DNA of 35,858 nt from an uncultured Pirellulaceae bacterium (GCA_937928555.1 CALFWR010000070.1:1-35858), one strand, 5' to 3'; positions 7,458-15,912 are shown, counted from the stretch's first letter. Notes: generated by a model not told the origin, from the sequence alone. Numbers and translations are program-made.

Positions 7458-7744
7458 TCGTCAGACGATACCAATTCGATCACGACGGCATCAGCTTCGT
7501 CAGCGATCTTGCCGACCGGCTCACGCAGCAACTACCTGCTGATGATGTCGCGGACTTTTCAAATTCCGTCGCTTCGATCCTTGCATCCGGCGACAGCGAT
7601 GACCGGCAGGGCTACCAACTTTACTTTCGATTCAGGCAAGTGATGCTGAAAAATGGCTGGGAAATTCCAGCGATCAACCGCATCTTTGGATCTTGCCAAC
7701 TTCGATCCCACTACCAATCAATGGAGGCACTCGCATGCAAGTAA
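7454..7744 (+). CDS. hypothetical small protein (96 aa)
   Basis: Begins with an ATGA overlap with the previous stop and GAGG about 9 bases upstream. The soluble protein (MIVRRYQFDHDGISFVSDLA...) is mixed, acidic in the middle, with one Cys pair region near the end. Its last bases contain the start of the next gene (ATG at 7735 in another frame). No family recognised. Confidence 0.65.
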   Translation: MIVRRYQFDHDGISFVSDLADRLTQQLPADDVADFSNSVASILASGDSDDRQGYQLYFRFRQVMLKNGWEIPAINRIFGSCQLRSHYQSMEALACK

Positions 7745-8064
7745 CCCAAAAACAAAAATCAGAACTCAAGAACGGGCTGCGAGATTACTACTCGCAACCC
7801 TGCCCCCCACGGCAGATTATCAAAGCATTTTTTCCGCAAGAGAACGAAGTGAGTGACGAGCACCGCAACTTGTATGTGCTGCTAAAGTTGCTGGCCGATC
7901 TTCTGCCGCGAAGTTATTGGACCGACAGGAATTGGGCGCAGATGGGTTCGAATCCTTGCACAAAAGTGAAACTGTATTTGGATCACTACGGCGTAGATGA
8001 CCGAATTGCTTATCAATTGTTGGTTCTGGAAAACGATTGGGACAAAGGGAGGTATGCACGATGA
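7735..8064 (+). CDS. hypothetical protein, paralogue of the next gene (109 aa)
   Basis: I start it at ATG 7735 because GGAGG lies 7 bases before it; the frame is open further upstream but without such support. Residues 20-60 (PPRQIIKAFFPQENEVS...VLLKLLADLL) match the start of the next gene product (HPSQVVKQFLPDEKDVS...VLNLLEKV): same spacing of P.Q..K.F.P.E..VS and the following hydrophobic helix. The two are therefore likely a tandem duplication that has diverged. No known domain; cytoplasmic. Its stop overlaps the next ATG (ATGA). Confidence 0.7.
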   Translation: MQVTQKQKSELKNGLRDYYSQPCPPRQIIKAFFPQENEVSDEHRNLYVLLKLLADLLPRSYWTDRNWAQMGSNPCTKVKLYLDHYGVDDRIAYQLLVLENDWDKGRYAR

Positions 8065-8456
8065 AACCACGATACAATCCACAGGCTCACCCGAGTCAAG
8101 TTGTCAAACAATTTTTGCCTGACGAAAAAGACGTTTCGGCATGCTCGAAACTCAAATGGATTTTTTGCGTTTTGAATTTGCTCGAAAAAGTCGATGGCAG
8201 ACCGTGGCGGGCCGAGTATGCAAACCCTATCGATGATCTTTGGGACCGGGTTCGAGAGGCAGGCGTCCCAAACAATACTCAAAGTTTCGTCAAGGCAAGA
8301 GTTTGCATGGAGGATCTGCGTCGGCGATGGACTGAGCCACGATCGGCATCGATTCAGCCCCGGAATTACGCGGCCCTGAATGTTGGCGGAAAATGTGGCT
8401 GCGACCGGAAAGACAATTGCAGCTTTCGCTACTGCTTTCCGTTTCCGTTTTGCTAA
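8061..8456 (+). CDS. hypothetical protein with Cys-rich tail (131 aa)
   Basis: Start at ATG 8061, in ATGA overlap with the preceding stop and with GGGAGG 8 bases upstream. The N-terminal 45 residues resemble the product of the gene before it. The last 22 residues (GKCGCDRKDNC...YCFPFPFC) contain five Cys in a short span, which could bind metal or could be a non-conserved tail. No family recognised. It is part of the same operon. Confidence 0.68.
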   Translation: MKPRYNPQAHPSQVVKQFLPDEKDVSACSKLKWIFCVLNLLEKVDGRPWRAEYANPIDDLWDRVREAGVPNNTQSFVKARVCMEDLRRRWTEPRSASIQPRNYAALNVGGKCGCDRKDNCSFRYCFPFPFC

Positions 8457-8465
8457 AATGCGGGG

Positions 8466-8942
8466 ATGGAAAAATACATCCTCAAGCAGATCAACACGAC
8501 AGAGCAACTGAACAAGGATCAGGACCGCCCCGACTTTGACGCTGTCGAAGTTGGCCGCAATCTTCGTCAGACTCTGCGAGATGTCGAACTCAAGGCAGTC
8601 ACCGAAGGCTACCCAGAGATCGTCGATGCGTGCCAGATGCGAGACGGACCCATCAGTATCTCGATTGCTCGACTTGTCTTGAGTCAATGCCTGGCTCTGG
8701 CAAAAGGTGAGCCAGTTGAACCTCTCTGGTTCAATGTGAAAGATGCGTCTGTGCTCCTGAGCATGGATGAGGACCGGCTTTCTGTGCTGTGCAAACAAGG
8801 CAGTATCGAATGCCGGGACGACAGTAAACCTGGTTCAACACGCCGAGCATTCAAAATCCCAAAACACGCCATCGAGAGCTACACCCCTGCGGCTGCGAAC
8901 CCAAAAAATTCCAGGCGACGGAAAGCCACGGATCGGTACTGA
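8466..8942 (+). CDS. excisionase-family (HTH_17) DNA-binding protein
   Basis: Last gene of the element operon. Residues 88-140 (WFNVKDASVLLSMDEDRLSVLCKQG, then RRAFKIPKHAIESY) follow the HTH_17 pattern: two short helices, a Gly turn, a basic wing, and a closing IP..A...Y segment. The N-terminal 85 residues are helical and unassigned; the C-terminus is basic (NSRRRKATDRY). Proteins of this type act as excision factors or repressors. It is a second such protein besides the AlpA-like one, and lies next to the element's right end, where an excision factor would act. No strong ribosome-binding site is seen (GGGG directly before ATG), so the start is less sure. Confidence 0.78.
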   Translation: MEKYILKQINTTEQLNKDQDRPDFDAVEVGRNLRQTLRDVELKAVTEGYPEIVDACQMRDGPISISIARLVLSQCLALAKGEPVEPLWFNVKDASVLLSMDEDRLSVLCKQGSIECRDDSKPGSTRRAFKIPKHAIESYTPAAANPKNSRRRKATDRY

Positions 8943-8970
8943 TTTTTGGAACACCAAACATGCTCTAACT

Positions 8971-8990
8971 GCGGGTCTATATAGACCCGC
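8971..8990. repeat. perfect 20-bp palindrome
   Basis: GCGGGTCTATATAGACCCGC is fully self-complementary and lies 28 bases after the last element gene. It has no T run, so it is not a canonical terminator; it may be a dimeric-protein binding site or part of the recombination region at the element's right end. Confidence 0.6.
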
Positions 8991-9006
8991 TGAGCCGGTT
9001 TCGAGA

Positions 9007-9031
9007 GGATTCAGGCGGGTTCGGGATTCAG
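9007..9031. repeat. GGATTCAG direct repeats near the element end
   Basis: GGATTCAG occurs at 9007-9014 and 9024-9031 in a similar local context (GGTTTCGAGA and GCGGGTTCG before it), 17 bp apart, 50-75 bases inside the broken tRNA. It could be a binding site for the recombinase or the excisionase-like proteins. Only the repeat itself is seen. Confidence 0.35.
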
Positions 9032-9080
9032 CAAACCACTGTTTTTACCGTGTTTCCTGAGAAAGAGAGGGGGTCGAAAT

Positions 9081-9123
9081 TCGATTATGATTCCGCTGCT
9101 CTAACCAACTGAGCTATGCCGCC
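9081..9123 (-). pseudogene. 5' half of a tRNA-Met(CAT)-type gene
   Basis: On the minus strand the sequence begins GGCGGCATAGCTCAGTTGG, giving a 7-base acceptor strand, a D arm GCTC/GAGC, the 5' anticodon strand GCGGA and a loop ATCATAA with anticodon CAT. The match to tRNA stops after TC of the 3' anticodon strand; the T arm and 3' acceptor strand are missing, and the following bases belong to the mobile element. The break lies where many elements integrate. A whole tRNA may be restored at the other end of the element, outside the window. Confidence 0.8.
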
Positions 9124-9304
9124 GTGTTGTGTCGGGCACATGCAGGTGGCCGACAGCTTTCTTTGTTCGGCATTTTGGCCGACGAAGTGCAACAAAATAG
9201 TGAACTTGAGGGGCTTTGAAAAGAGCTTCTGGAGGGTTTGTGTGCGAAGTATTTCCGGGAAAATGGCTCTCAATCAGGCTGGCCCGCCGATTTTTTGGGC
9301 TGCC

Positions 9305-10183
9305 TCAGTCGGTGGCAAGTCGAATGGCCACCGCAGCGGCCATCAGAGAGGCCAGCTTCGGTCCCTCCAAAGGGTAGAGATAGGGCTCGATTGCTTCGAG
9401 TTCCATCAGGTAAAGCTCGCCGGTGTCGGATCGAAGCATGTCGACCCGGGCGTAAAGAAGATCCTCGTCGAGCGAGGCGATGACGCTGTGCGCCTGCTCA
9501 AGGTCTGACGCCGCAGGAACGATGGCTTTCTCGGTACCGCCGTAGGACGACTGAATCCGGTAGTCTCCCGCTTTCGCCGTTTTGACGAGTGCATGGCTGA
9601 ATTGACCGTCAATAAAAATGAAGCTTAGCTCGCCTTCGCTTTGGATGGTGTCAAGGAACGGTTGCACCATCATCGGATGGGAAAGCGATGGGATCTCATC
9701 GCCGAGAGAGAACTTGTGCTGGCCGCTGGCACCGGCACCGACCTGGCGTTTTGCGACCACCGTTTGGCAGCCGAAATGGGAAAAAGCGTCTTTGATCGAA
9801 GCTGGCGTGGGGGTGTCGATCCATAGCGTCGGGATCAACTTGTGGCCTTTGTCTGCAAAATCACGAAGGTACGATTTGTGAATGTTCCACTTCACCGTCG
9901 ACGCTGAATTTAAGAGAACGGTTTGGCTTTCGATCGTTGCGAGGGTGGAAAGGAATTCTTCCTGGCGGTCCCAGTAGTCCCATGTCGTGCCAATGATCGC
10001 CGCGGCGAAGTCAGCCCAGTCGACGGAGTCATCGTCCCAGAGGACTTCTGTGAGAGCCAGTTTCTTGTCAGCGAAGGCCGGTGTTAACGCCGCGAGAGTA
10101 TGGTCGTGTTCAAACGCATCGCTGCGGCGATCAGGAGAAGTTGAAATGGTGCACTGGCTGCAGAGATAGGCAATGTTGAACAT
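9305..10183 (-). CDS. ATP-grasp family protein (RimK/glutathione-synthetase-like)
   Basis: Predicted ATP-dependent carboxylate-amine ligase; substrate unknown. I start at ATG 10183 (MFNIAYLCSQC), since the open frame before it is low-complexity and Arg/Ser-rich. The N-terminal part has the family's pattern of VLWDDDSVDWADF...GTTWDYWDRQEEF and LLNSASTVKWNIHKSYL; the ATP-grasp core includes VVAKRQVGAGASGQHKF (ATP-binding Lys and Gly-rich loop), MMVQPFLDTIQSEGELSFIF, and the metal-binding end YARVDMLR...YLMELEAIEPYLYP. The 292 residues are normal for this group. It lies 233 bases downstream of the DUF1552 gene on the same strand. Confidence 0.85.
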   Translation of the reverse strand: MFNIAYLCSQCTISTSPDRRSDAFEHDHTLAALTPAFADKKLALTEVLWDDDSVDWADFAAAIIGTTWDYWDRQEEFLSTLATIESQTVLLNSASTVKWNIHKSYLRDFADKGHKLIPTLWIDTPTPASIKDAFSHFGCQTVVAKRQVGAGASGQHKFSLGDEIPSLSHPMMVQPFLDTIQSEGELSFIFIDGQFSHALVKTAKAGDYRIQSSYGGTEKAIVPAASDLEQAHSVIASLDEDLLYARVDMLRSDTGELYLMELEAIEPYLYPLEGPKLASLMAAAVAIRLATD

Positions 10184-10387
10184 GTCGAACTCACAGAATT
10201 CGGAAGGCGACGATCGTAGCGCCAGCGGTGCGAGTGGCAAGCCGGTGCGAGTGCAAGGTTTGAACTGTCTTTGGACGCATATTGAGCGCGGATTGTTTGC
10301 GACGCGTGGGCGTGACTTTCCGTTCGAACGAATCCGGGTTTGGGGCTTTATCAACGAGCTGAACCGAACTTCCGGCGGCGATCGGAC

Positions 10388-10415
10388 TTGGTCGTTCCGG
10401 CTTTGGTCGTTCCGG
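10388..10415. repeat. two tandem 13-bp copies (TTGGTCGTTCCGG)
   Basis: TTGGTCGTTCCGG occurs at 10388-10400 and 10403-10415, a 15-bp period, in the gap between the DUF1552 gene and the ATP-grasp gene. It looks like a recent slippage duplication without obvious function. Confidence 0.5.
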
Positions 10416-10416
10416 T

Positions 10417-11745
10417 TCAAGTTCCCAGTTCGGTCAACGGGCCGTCCTTGCAGAGTTCTGGCTTGCCAAAGGTTTCGACGTTGTGACCGAAGGAGTGGGC
10501 CAGGGACATCAGGAGGCGATTGTGAGCAACGCCACCGAAGTCCCGGTACTGGCCCGTCTTGAAGCCGGGGGCGTTTCCGATGGCAACAAACGGGATGTTG
10601 TTCAGCGTATGCGAGTTGCCTTTGCCAAGTTCATTGACCCAGAGGATTAGTGTGCCGTCGAGAAGGTTTCTGTCGCTACCGGGTTCGGGCGTGTTGGCGA
10701 GTTGATCGACGAGGTATTTGATTTGGGTCGCGAACCAGTGGTTAATCCGGATTAGCTTTTTCTGAGACTCTTTTTTCAGATCCGGGTCGTGGGAAAGCCC
10801 GTGGTGGCCTTCGTTGATCCCCAGCCATTTCATGCGGAGTTGGCCGACCGAATTGGAAAACTGCAGTGTGGCGACGCGGTTCATGTCGTTGGCAAAACCG
10901 TTGACCAGCAAGTCCATTTGCATCTTTGAAATTGCAGGAACGTTATCGTTTTGTATGTCGACGTTGGATGGCAGTTCAGGCTCGGGAACGTCGAGCGTTT
11001 GCGAGGCGGCGGATTTCATGTCGCGTTCCATTTGGCGAACGTAAGTCACATGTTCGTCCAGCAAGTCGCGTTCGGTTTGGCCAAGCTGTTTTGAAAACAA
11101 GTTCAATTCGTCGGCGACATCGTCCAGGACGCTGCGAACAAGGTCGTCGTTTTTGCCGCGCCCGTACATTTTTTCGAACAGGTCGTAAGGATCATTGATC
11201 GGCGCGATGGGCTTGTTCTTTCCCGCGTAATTCATGCGCGTCCAGGGATCGGCGCGGTCGGCGACTCCGACGCCAAATTCGATGGAACCGAAACGGGTTC
11301 GTGTGGCCTCGTTGGACTGGAGAAAGTTCTTGATTTCCTGGTCAATGGAAATTCCACCTGCCCAACCGGCAGGCGTGTGGCCGCCGCCCTGGATATTGCC
11401 GGGCATCAGCTCGATGCCGGTCAGCAGGCAGCTCATGCCGCGCATGTGGCTGTCCCCGTCGCCGCGGACTTTGTTGTGAATGCCGTGGGTGATCAGCAGT
11501 TTGTCGCGAATGGGGGCCAGGGGTTGGAGGATTTTCTTGAGCTCAAAGTCGGTGCCTGTCTTTTCGGGCCAGAACTCTGGCGGGATGGTGCCGTTGGGCG
11601 TGAACAGCACGATCAGCCTCTGAATGGGCTGGCTTTGGCTGGCGTTACGATGAGCCGCCAGCAGGGGCGCGGCGAAGGGAACCATGGCCGCGGAAAGGCC
11701 AATGGTACGAATCGCGTCGCGGCGAGTGGATGAATTGTGCGACAT
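10417..11745 (-). CDS. DUF1552 secreted protein
   Basis: A 442-residue exported protein of the DUF1552 family, common in planctomycetes and usually encoded beside a DUF1592-type cytochrome. The N-terminus has twin arginines (STRRDAIRTIGLSAAM) followed by an Ala-rich hydrophobic stretch, a likely Tat or Sec signal. Family-like features are FTPNGTIPPEFWPE, LLITHGIHNKVRGDGDSHMRGMSCLLTG, SIDQEI, and the C-terminal TLILWVNELGKGNSHTLNNIPFV. The fold is thought to be alkaline-phosphatase/sulfatase-like; its reaction is not known. The start lies 8 bases after the stop of the DUF1592-type gene, so both are one operon and probably act together in the periplasm. Confidence 0.93.
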   Translation of the reverse strand: MSHNSSTRRDAIRTIGLSAAMVPFAAPLLAAHRNASQSQPIQRLIVLFTPNGTIPPEFWPEKTGTDFELKKILQPLAPIRDKLLITHGIHNKVRGDGDSHMRGMSCLLTGIELMPGNIQGGGHTPAGWAGGISIDQEIKNFLQSNEATRTRFGSIEFGVGVADRADPWTRMNYAGKNKPIAPINDPYDLFEKMYGRGKNDDLVRSVLDDVADELNLFSKQLGQTERDLLDEHVTYVRQMERDMKSAASQTLDVPEPELPSNVDIQNDNVPAISKMQMDLLVNGFANDMNRVATLQFSNSVGQLRMKWLGINEGHHGLSHDPDLKKESQKKLIRINHWFATQIKYLVDQLANTPEPGSDRNLLDGTLILWVNELGKGNSHTLNNIPFVAIGNAPGFKTGQYRDFGGVAHNRLLMSLAHSFGHNVETFGKPELCKDGPLTELGT

Positions 11746-11753
11746 AAAGAATC

Positions 11754-14159
11754 CTACTTTTTGAATTCGACAAGCTCGTGTTGTGCAACAAGGATCGACA
11801 TTTCAACCAGTAACGCTTTGATGTTGAAGTCAAGTTCGCGGAAGCGTTTGGTCAAATATTCGGGTTTGTCGGTTCCGTACGCTGCCAGGGGTTGTTTGGC
11901 AAAGTGCTGAAAAAGTTGTTCGATGAAATTTTGATGGGCGTCCTGATTGTCGACAAGGAACGTTGCCAAATCCTGGGCTCCGCCAAATTTGACGATTTCG
12001 CCGGCGGGCGTTTCGTATTCGGCAGAGGCATCTATCGCCTGGTCTTTTTCCTGTTGGCGAAAACGGCCAACCGCGTCAAAGTTCTCGAAGCTGAAACCGA
12101 GGGGGTTGATCACGCTGTGGCAGCCCTGACAGTTGACTTCCTTTGTCTGGTGGGCGACGCGCTGGCGGGTGGTCATCGTCGGGTCGAAGTCTTCGGCGAG
12201 CGGTTCGACATCGAACGGTGGTGGTTTGAGGGATCGCCCAAGCAGGCTTTTTGCGACAAAGACACCGCGGTGGATCGGCGACGTCGTTTTGTAGTAGGAA
12301 AAGCCGGACATCAGGTAGGGGTGAGTGAGCACCCCAGCGCGGTGGTCGGGTTCAAAGGGTAGTTTTTCGAAGTCGTCGGATTGAGGTTTTTCCAGTTGGT
12401 AGAATTCGGCGATACGATTGTCGATGAAGATCTCATTGGATCGGAGTAGTTTTCGATAGTCGGAGTCTTTCGACCAGACGATGTTGTCGATGGTTTTTTC
12501 GAGCGACTCCGAGAGTGAGGCGAGGAGTTGTTTGTCGAACCCGGGAAAGGCTGTGGGGTCTTTGGCTGCTTGGGCGGCGCGATCAAGTTCGAGCCAGTGA
12601 TGGAAAAACTTGCGCAGTTTAATTTTCGTGCGAGGGTCGTCGACCATCCGCCAGGCTTCGTCGTGAAGGTTCTTTTCTTGGGTGATCCAGCCTTCCTTGC
12701 TTGCGGCGAGCAAGCGTTTGTCGGGGATCGAATCCCAAAATCCGAGAGCCATCTTTTCGACCGCCGAGTAGTGGTCTTCGTTTTCGACGGCAAGTTTTAC
12801 GTCGGCAGATGTTTTGCGGCGGTGAATCACGTACAAAAACTGAGGCGATTTAAGAGTCCGTAGGATGCATCGCTGCATGGCTGCTTTGATGTCCGGTTCG
12901 TCGACGAAGCAATCGTCTATAAATCGCTTTTGTTCGCCGGCGGTCAGGCCGCGACGGAATGCCCGATAGACAAACGTTCCGCAAAAATGACGCACGCGAG
13001 TTCTTTCGGCCTGCGCCTTTTGGTCGTCCGAAAACGTTTTCTGTTTCTTGCGAATCTCGTTGTTGAAGCCGGTAAGGTCGTCAAAGTTTTGTTGGACGAA
13101 CTCCAGAAGCTCAACCGCAGACCGGGTCGTGGCTTGATCCCATTGCCGGGAAATGGAGGTGCCGCGTTGGTAGCCGAAACTGGAATCGTCGGCAGGGAAG
13201 CGGGTGCGAATTTCGCAGATCGCCGGTGACCATTGTTTGTAAAGAGCATCGGCAGGAACTCGTTGGCGGGGCTTGGATGGCGTTTTCCAATCCAGGCGAA
13301 TCGATGCCTGTTTGTCTTTGTATTTGAAAAATTTGATGCCGATCGGGTAAGGCCTGCCGGCGGAAAGTTCAACGCTTCCGTGGTGTTCGGATTCTCCGCT
13401 GGCGGTCATGTTGTCGATGATCGGGGTGCCTTTCCACATGCCGGTGTTAACGTACAGGCTGGCACCGTTTTTGGTGACCAGAGTGAATTCATATTTTCCG
13501 GATTCGGGTGCGACGATGGTTCCGGTCCACTGTATCGAAAACTGTTCCTTGTCCTTGATTTTTTCATCGAAGGGAGTGTTTTGCTTCCAGTCAAAATCGA
13601 TGGCAGGGTCGGTACGTTGTTCGATTTTGTCTTTTCCGATGCTGCGGGATTTGTAGTAGATGGCGTCCAAGCCGTGTTGTTGTGGGTCAGGAATCGTGCG
13701 ACCGAGAAAGATGTTCATCAGGTCGGCGAGCGCATTTTTGTATTGGTTGGCGGTGAGTCGTGAAAAGGCAACCGCCGGCGGATTGTTGCGCAATTGGGCT
13801 TCGGGCGTGTAAAAGGCCTGCATGATGTAGCGGGTGACAAGGTCGGCGTCCGGGCCGATGCAGGATTCGGGATCGTCCTCGGGCATGGTTTTGTCGATGT
13901 ATTCGAGCAGGCGTTTCTTTGAAAGGTCGCCCTGAAGCGGACTGTTGTAGGCGCCTTCGACTCCTTCGCCTTGGTCACCGTGACAGGTGGCGCACTGGTC
14001 GGCGTATATTTCTTTGCCTTTGGCGAACCAGTCGTCCTGCCCGTCTTGTGCCAGCGCGGAGGTTGCGATGGCGATCTGCAGGATAGCTAAAGCTGTGAAT
14101 ATCAGGTGGCTCATTCGGATTCTGTTTTGGCCAGCGGAACGCAAAAATTTCACACCCAT
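11754..14159 (-). CDS. cytochrome c / PA14 / DUF1592-DUF1588 protein
   Basis: Large exported haem protein typical of planctomycetes. Order: signal peptide (hydrophobic LIFTALAILQIAIATSALA), cytochrome c with CATCH at residues 56-60, DUF1587-like part (FSRLTANQYKNALADLM), PA14 domain at about 165-310 (carbohydrate-binding fold, TLVTKNGASLYVN), DUF1595 (FVYRAFRRGLTAGEQ), DUF1592 (DHYSAVEKMALGFWDSIPD ... FFHHWLELD), DUF1588 with a second haem-type motif NCQGCHSVINPLGF, and DUF1585 at the end. The proteins are proposed to act in polysaccharide or other polymer breakdown with electron transfer, but no reaction is proven. An inner ATG at 14114 (MSHLIF) is an equally good start. It is the first gene of the operon with the DUF1552 gene. 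Confidence 0.93.
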   Translation of the reverse strand: MGVKFLRSAGQNRIRMSHLIFTALAILQIAIATSALAQDGQDDWFAKGKEIYADQCATCHGDQGEGVEGAYNSPLQGDLSKKRLLEYIDKTMPEDDPESCIGPDADLVTRYIMQAFYTPEAQLRNNPPAVAFSRLTANQYKNALADLMNIFLGRTIPDPQQHGLDAIYYKSRSIGKDKIEQRTDPAIDFDWKQNTPFDEKIKDKEQFSIQWTGTIVAPESGKYEFTLVTKNGASLYVNTGMWKGTPIIDNMTASGESEHHGSVELSAGRPYPIGIKFFKYKDKQASIRLDWKTPSKPRQRVPADALYKQWSPAICEIRTRFPADDSSFGYQRGTSISRQWDQATTRSAVELLEFVQQNFDDLTGFNNEIRKKQKTFSDDQKAQAERTRVRHFCGTFVYRAFRRGLTAGEQKRFIDDCFVDEPDIKAAMQRCILRTLKSPQFLYVIHRRKTSADVKLAVENEDHYSAVEKMALGFWDSIPDKRLLAASKEGWITQEKNLHDEAWRMVDDPRTKIKLRKFFHHWLELDRAAQAAKDPTAFPGFDKQLLASLSESLEKTIDNIVWSKDSDYRKLLRSNEIFIDNRIAEFYQLEKPQSDDFEKLPFEPDHRAGVLTHPYLMSGFSYYKTTSPIHRGVFVAKSLLGRSLKPPPFDVEPLAEDFDPTMTTRQRVAHQTKEVNCQGCHSVINPLGFSFENFDAVGRFRQQEKDQAIDASAEYETPAGEIVKFGGAQDLATFLVDNQDAHQNFIEQLFQHFAKQPLAAYGTDKPEYLTKRFRELDFNIKALLVEMSILVAQHELVEFKK

Positions 14160-14479
14160 ATTAAACCGCGCTCAATCCTCCTACGTGTCGGTGCATTGCA
14201 GAGCTTGGCACCGAATTGGAAAGAAACCGGCATTGTGAGCCCGAATTATTCACGACGACGGGCGTTGATTCTACGTCTGGCCAACCGGAGCAAGGGAAAA
14301 GCTGAATTTCAACAAGAAATGTGAACCATCCGATAGATGAAAACCACAGTGATCGTTTCATCGCATCAGAGTCGTGGATCACTGTCTCAACTGATTCCGA
14401 CGCCCACGCCTCATGAATAATCCGGGGTGAGGAGCGTTTTTGCGGCATGGGAAGCTTGCGTTGAGAATCGTCCTATGGG
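14160..14479. other. intergenic region with one inverted repeat
   Basis: 320 bases between the pyrophosphatase gene and the DUF1592-type gene, both minus strand, so it holds the promoter of the latter. The only structure I see is ACAGTGATC/GATCACTGT (14345-14353 and 14376-14384), a 9-bp stem around 22 bases, perhaps an operator. No gene is supported. Confidence 0.4.
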
Positions 14480-15016
14480 CTACGACGGTTGTTCAGCGGC
14501 CCGTTTGATGGCTTCGACGATCATGGTTCGGGCGACGTCGGCTTCGTAGACCTTGGAGAGCTTGACCCATTTTCCGGGTTCGAGATCTTTATAGTGTGCA
14601 AAAAAGTGTTCGATCTGCTGGACGGTGATTTCTGGCAAATCCGAGTAGTTGTGGACTTTTTCGTACCGCCGCGTCAGTTTAGAGGTCGGCACGGCGATGA
14701 CTTTTTCGTCGTGTCCGGAATCGTCTTCCATGAGCAGGACTCCGACCGGACGGCAATTCATCACTGCCCCGGGAATGATGGCTCGGGTGTTGCAGACGAG
14801 GACATCGATCGGATCGCCGTCGAGCGAAAGCGTGTGGGGAACGAAGCCATAGTTGCCCGGATAACGCATCGGCGTGTACAGAAAGCGATCCACCACCAGT
14901 GTCCCGGAGGCTTTGTCGAGTTCGTATTTGATGGGTTGGCCACCGTGGGGGATTTCGACAATAACGTTGACGTCGTTGGGTGGGTCGTCGCCGATAGAGA
15001 TTGCATCGATACGCAT
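14480..15016 (-). CDS. ppa: inorganic pyrophosphatase, family I
   Basis: Hydrolyses pyrophosphate to two phosphates in the cytoplasm, pulling biosynthetic reactions forward. The 178-residue length is typical. Conserved elements: [15 protein letters not shown] near the N-terminus, [23 protein letters not shown] with the metal-binding Asp at 66, 68 and 71, and [10 protein letters not shown]. It is a single gene, divergent from the small membrane-protein gene at 15148, so the region 15017-15147 must hold both promoters. Confidence 0.97.
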   Translation of the reverse strand: MRIDAISIGDDPPNDVNVIVEIPHGGQPIKYELDKASGTLVVDRFLYTPMRYPGNYGFVPHTLSLDGDPIDVLVCNTRAIIPGAVMNCRPVGVLLMEDDSGHDEKVIAVPTSKLTRRYEKVHNYSDLPEITVQQIEHFFAHYKDLEPGKWVKLSKVYEADVARTMIVEAIKRAAEQPS

Positions 15017-15147
15017 GGTAATTCCGTTCGTTTGAGCTGCTGTGGGGAGATTCTAGCGGAAGCTTGCGATAGCCAATATGCTGTGTTTGCAAATTGTTGA
15101 GAGCGATTCACAATATGGGCTTCGGAGCCACTGTAGAGCCAATAGAT

Positions 15148-15825
15148 ATGACGACCATTCGAGCCGACGTAAACAACAAGTTTAAGTACAAGTATCTGAT
15201 CATCGGCGTCCTCGCGACCGCTTATGGGCTTTATTGTGTTTCTGATGCCGCGTTGAAGTATCCGTCGATGCGACCCAAAGCGACCGCTTACGAGCAGCTT
15301 CGGGCCGAAGTCACTGACGATGGCGAGTTTCAGCGGCAGTGGAATGAGATGGCAGAGTCGAAGGGGTGGACGGTGGATTTGGAATACACCAATGAACAAC
15401 TTTCGAGCAATACGATTTACAGCTACTTCATGTTTGGCTTGTGTGCCCTGATCGGAGTTCCGTCGTTGCTGACCGGCTTGAAGTGCATTGGTCAGTGGAT
15501 CGAGGCGGATGACAAGTCACTGGTCAATGCCAAAGGCCAGCGGGTCAACTTTGACCAGATCAAGTCGATCGACAAAACGAAGTGGGAGAAGAAAGGCATT
15601 GCCCGTCTGGTCTACGACGATGATGGTGCGGAGAAATCGTTTGTGATGGATGATCTGAAATTCGATCGTCAGAGCGCGGACGAAATCATGGAACGTATCG
15701 AAGCGGCAGTTGGAGTCGACAAGATCGTCGGCGGGCTCTCCGAGGAGACGTATCGTGAAAAACGAGCGGAGGCGGAAAAAGAAAAAGCCGCCCGTCGGGC
15801 GGCGCTTGATGCGGAACAGGAATAG
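15148..15825 (+). CDS. hypothetical membrane protein (225 aa)
   Basis: Two hydrophobic segments, YLIIGVLATAYGLYCV and YSYFMFGLCALIGVPSLL, suggest a two-pass inner-membrane protein. The loop between them (about 60 residues, with ELRAEV/FQRQWNEMAESKGW) would be on one side and the larger C-terminal part (KGQRVNFDQIKSIDKTKWEKKG...) on the other; the latter resembles a PH-like beta domain. The end is a charged helix rich in Lys, Glu and Ala. I start at ATG 15148 (MTTIRADVNNKFKYKY); ATG 15115 and TTG 15094 are possible. No named family. Confidence 0.8.
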   Translation: MTTIRADVNNKFKYKYLIIGVLATAYGLYCVSDAALKYPSMRPKATAYEQLRAEVTDDGEFQRQWNEMAESKGWTVDLEYTNEQLSSNTIYSYFMFGLCALIGVPSLLTGLKCIGQWIEADDKSLVNAKGQRVNFDQIKSIDKTKWEKKGIARLVYDDDGAEKSFVMDDLKFDRQSADEIMERIEAAVGVDKIVGGLSEETYREKRAEAEKEKAARRAALDAEQE

Positions 15826-15912
15826 GTCGCTATCCCGCAAGGTATTTTGAAAACCGCATCCAGAAGACTCACACGTCTGTTGACCTGAACCAGTGGGGGC
15901 GGACCGAGGGTG

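Noticed and set aside
9078..9123. Group I intron in the tRNA anticodon arm
   Set aside because: No 3' tRNA half is found within several hundred bases and no intron core motifs are seen; an element boundary fits better.
9085..9273. Minus-strand frame ending in GGIAQLVRAAES
   Set aside because: This ending is the translation of a tRNA 5' half, a common false gene.
10184..10420. 79-codon extension of the ATP-grasp gene
   Set aside because: Low-complexity sequence containing a tandem DNA duplication; the domain begins at MFNIAYLC (10183).
13718..13978. Pro/Thr-rich minus-strand frame inside the DUF1592-type gene
   Set aside because: It is an out-of-frame shadow of a well-supported gene; several others of this kind occur throughout the window.
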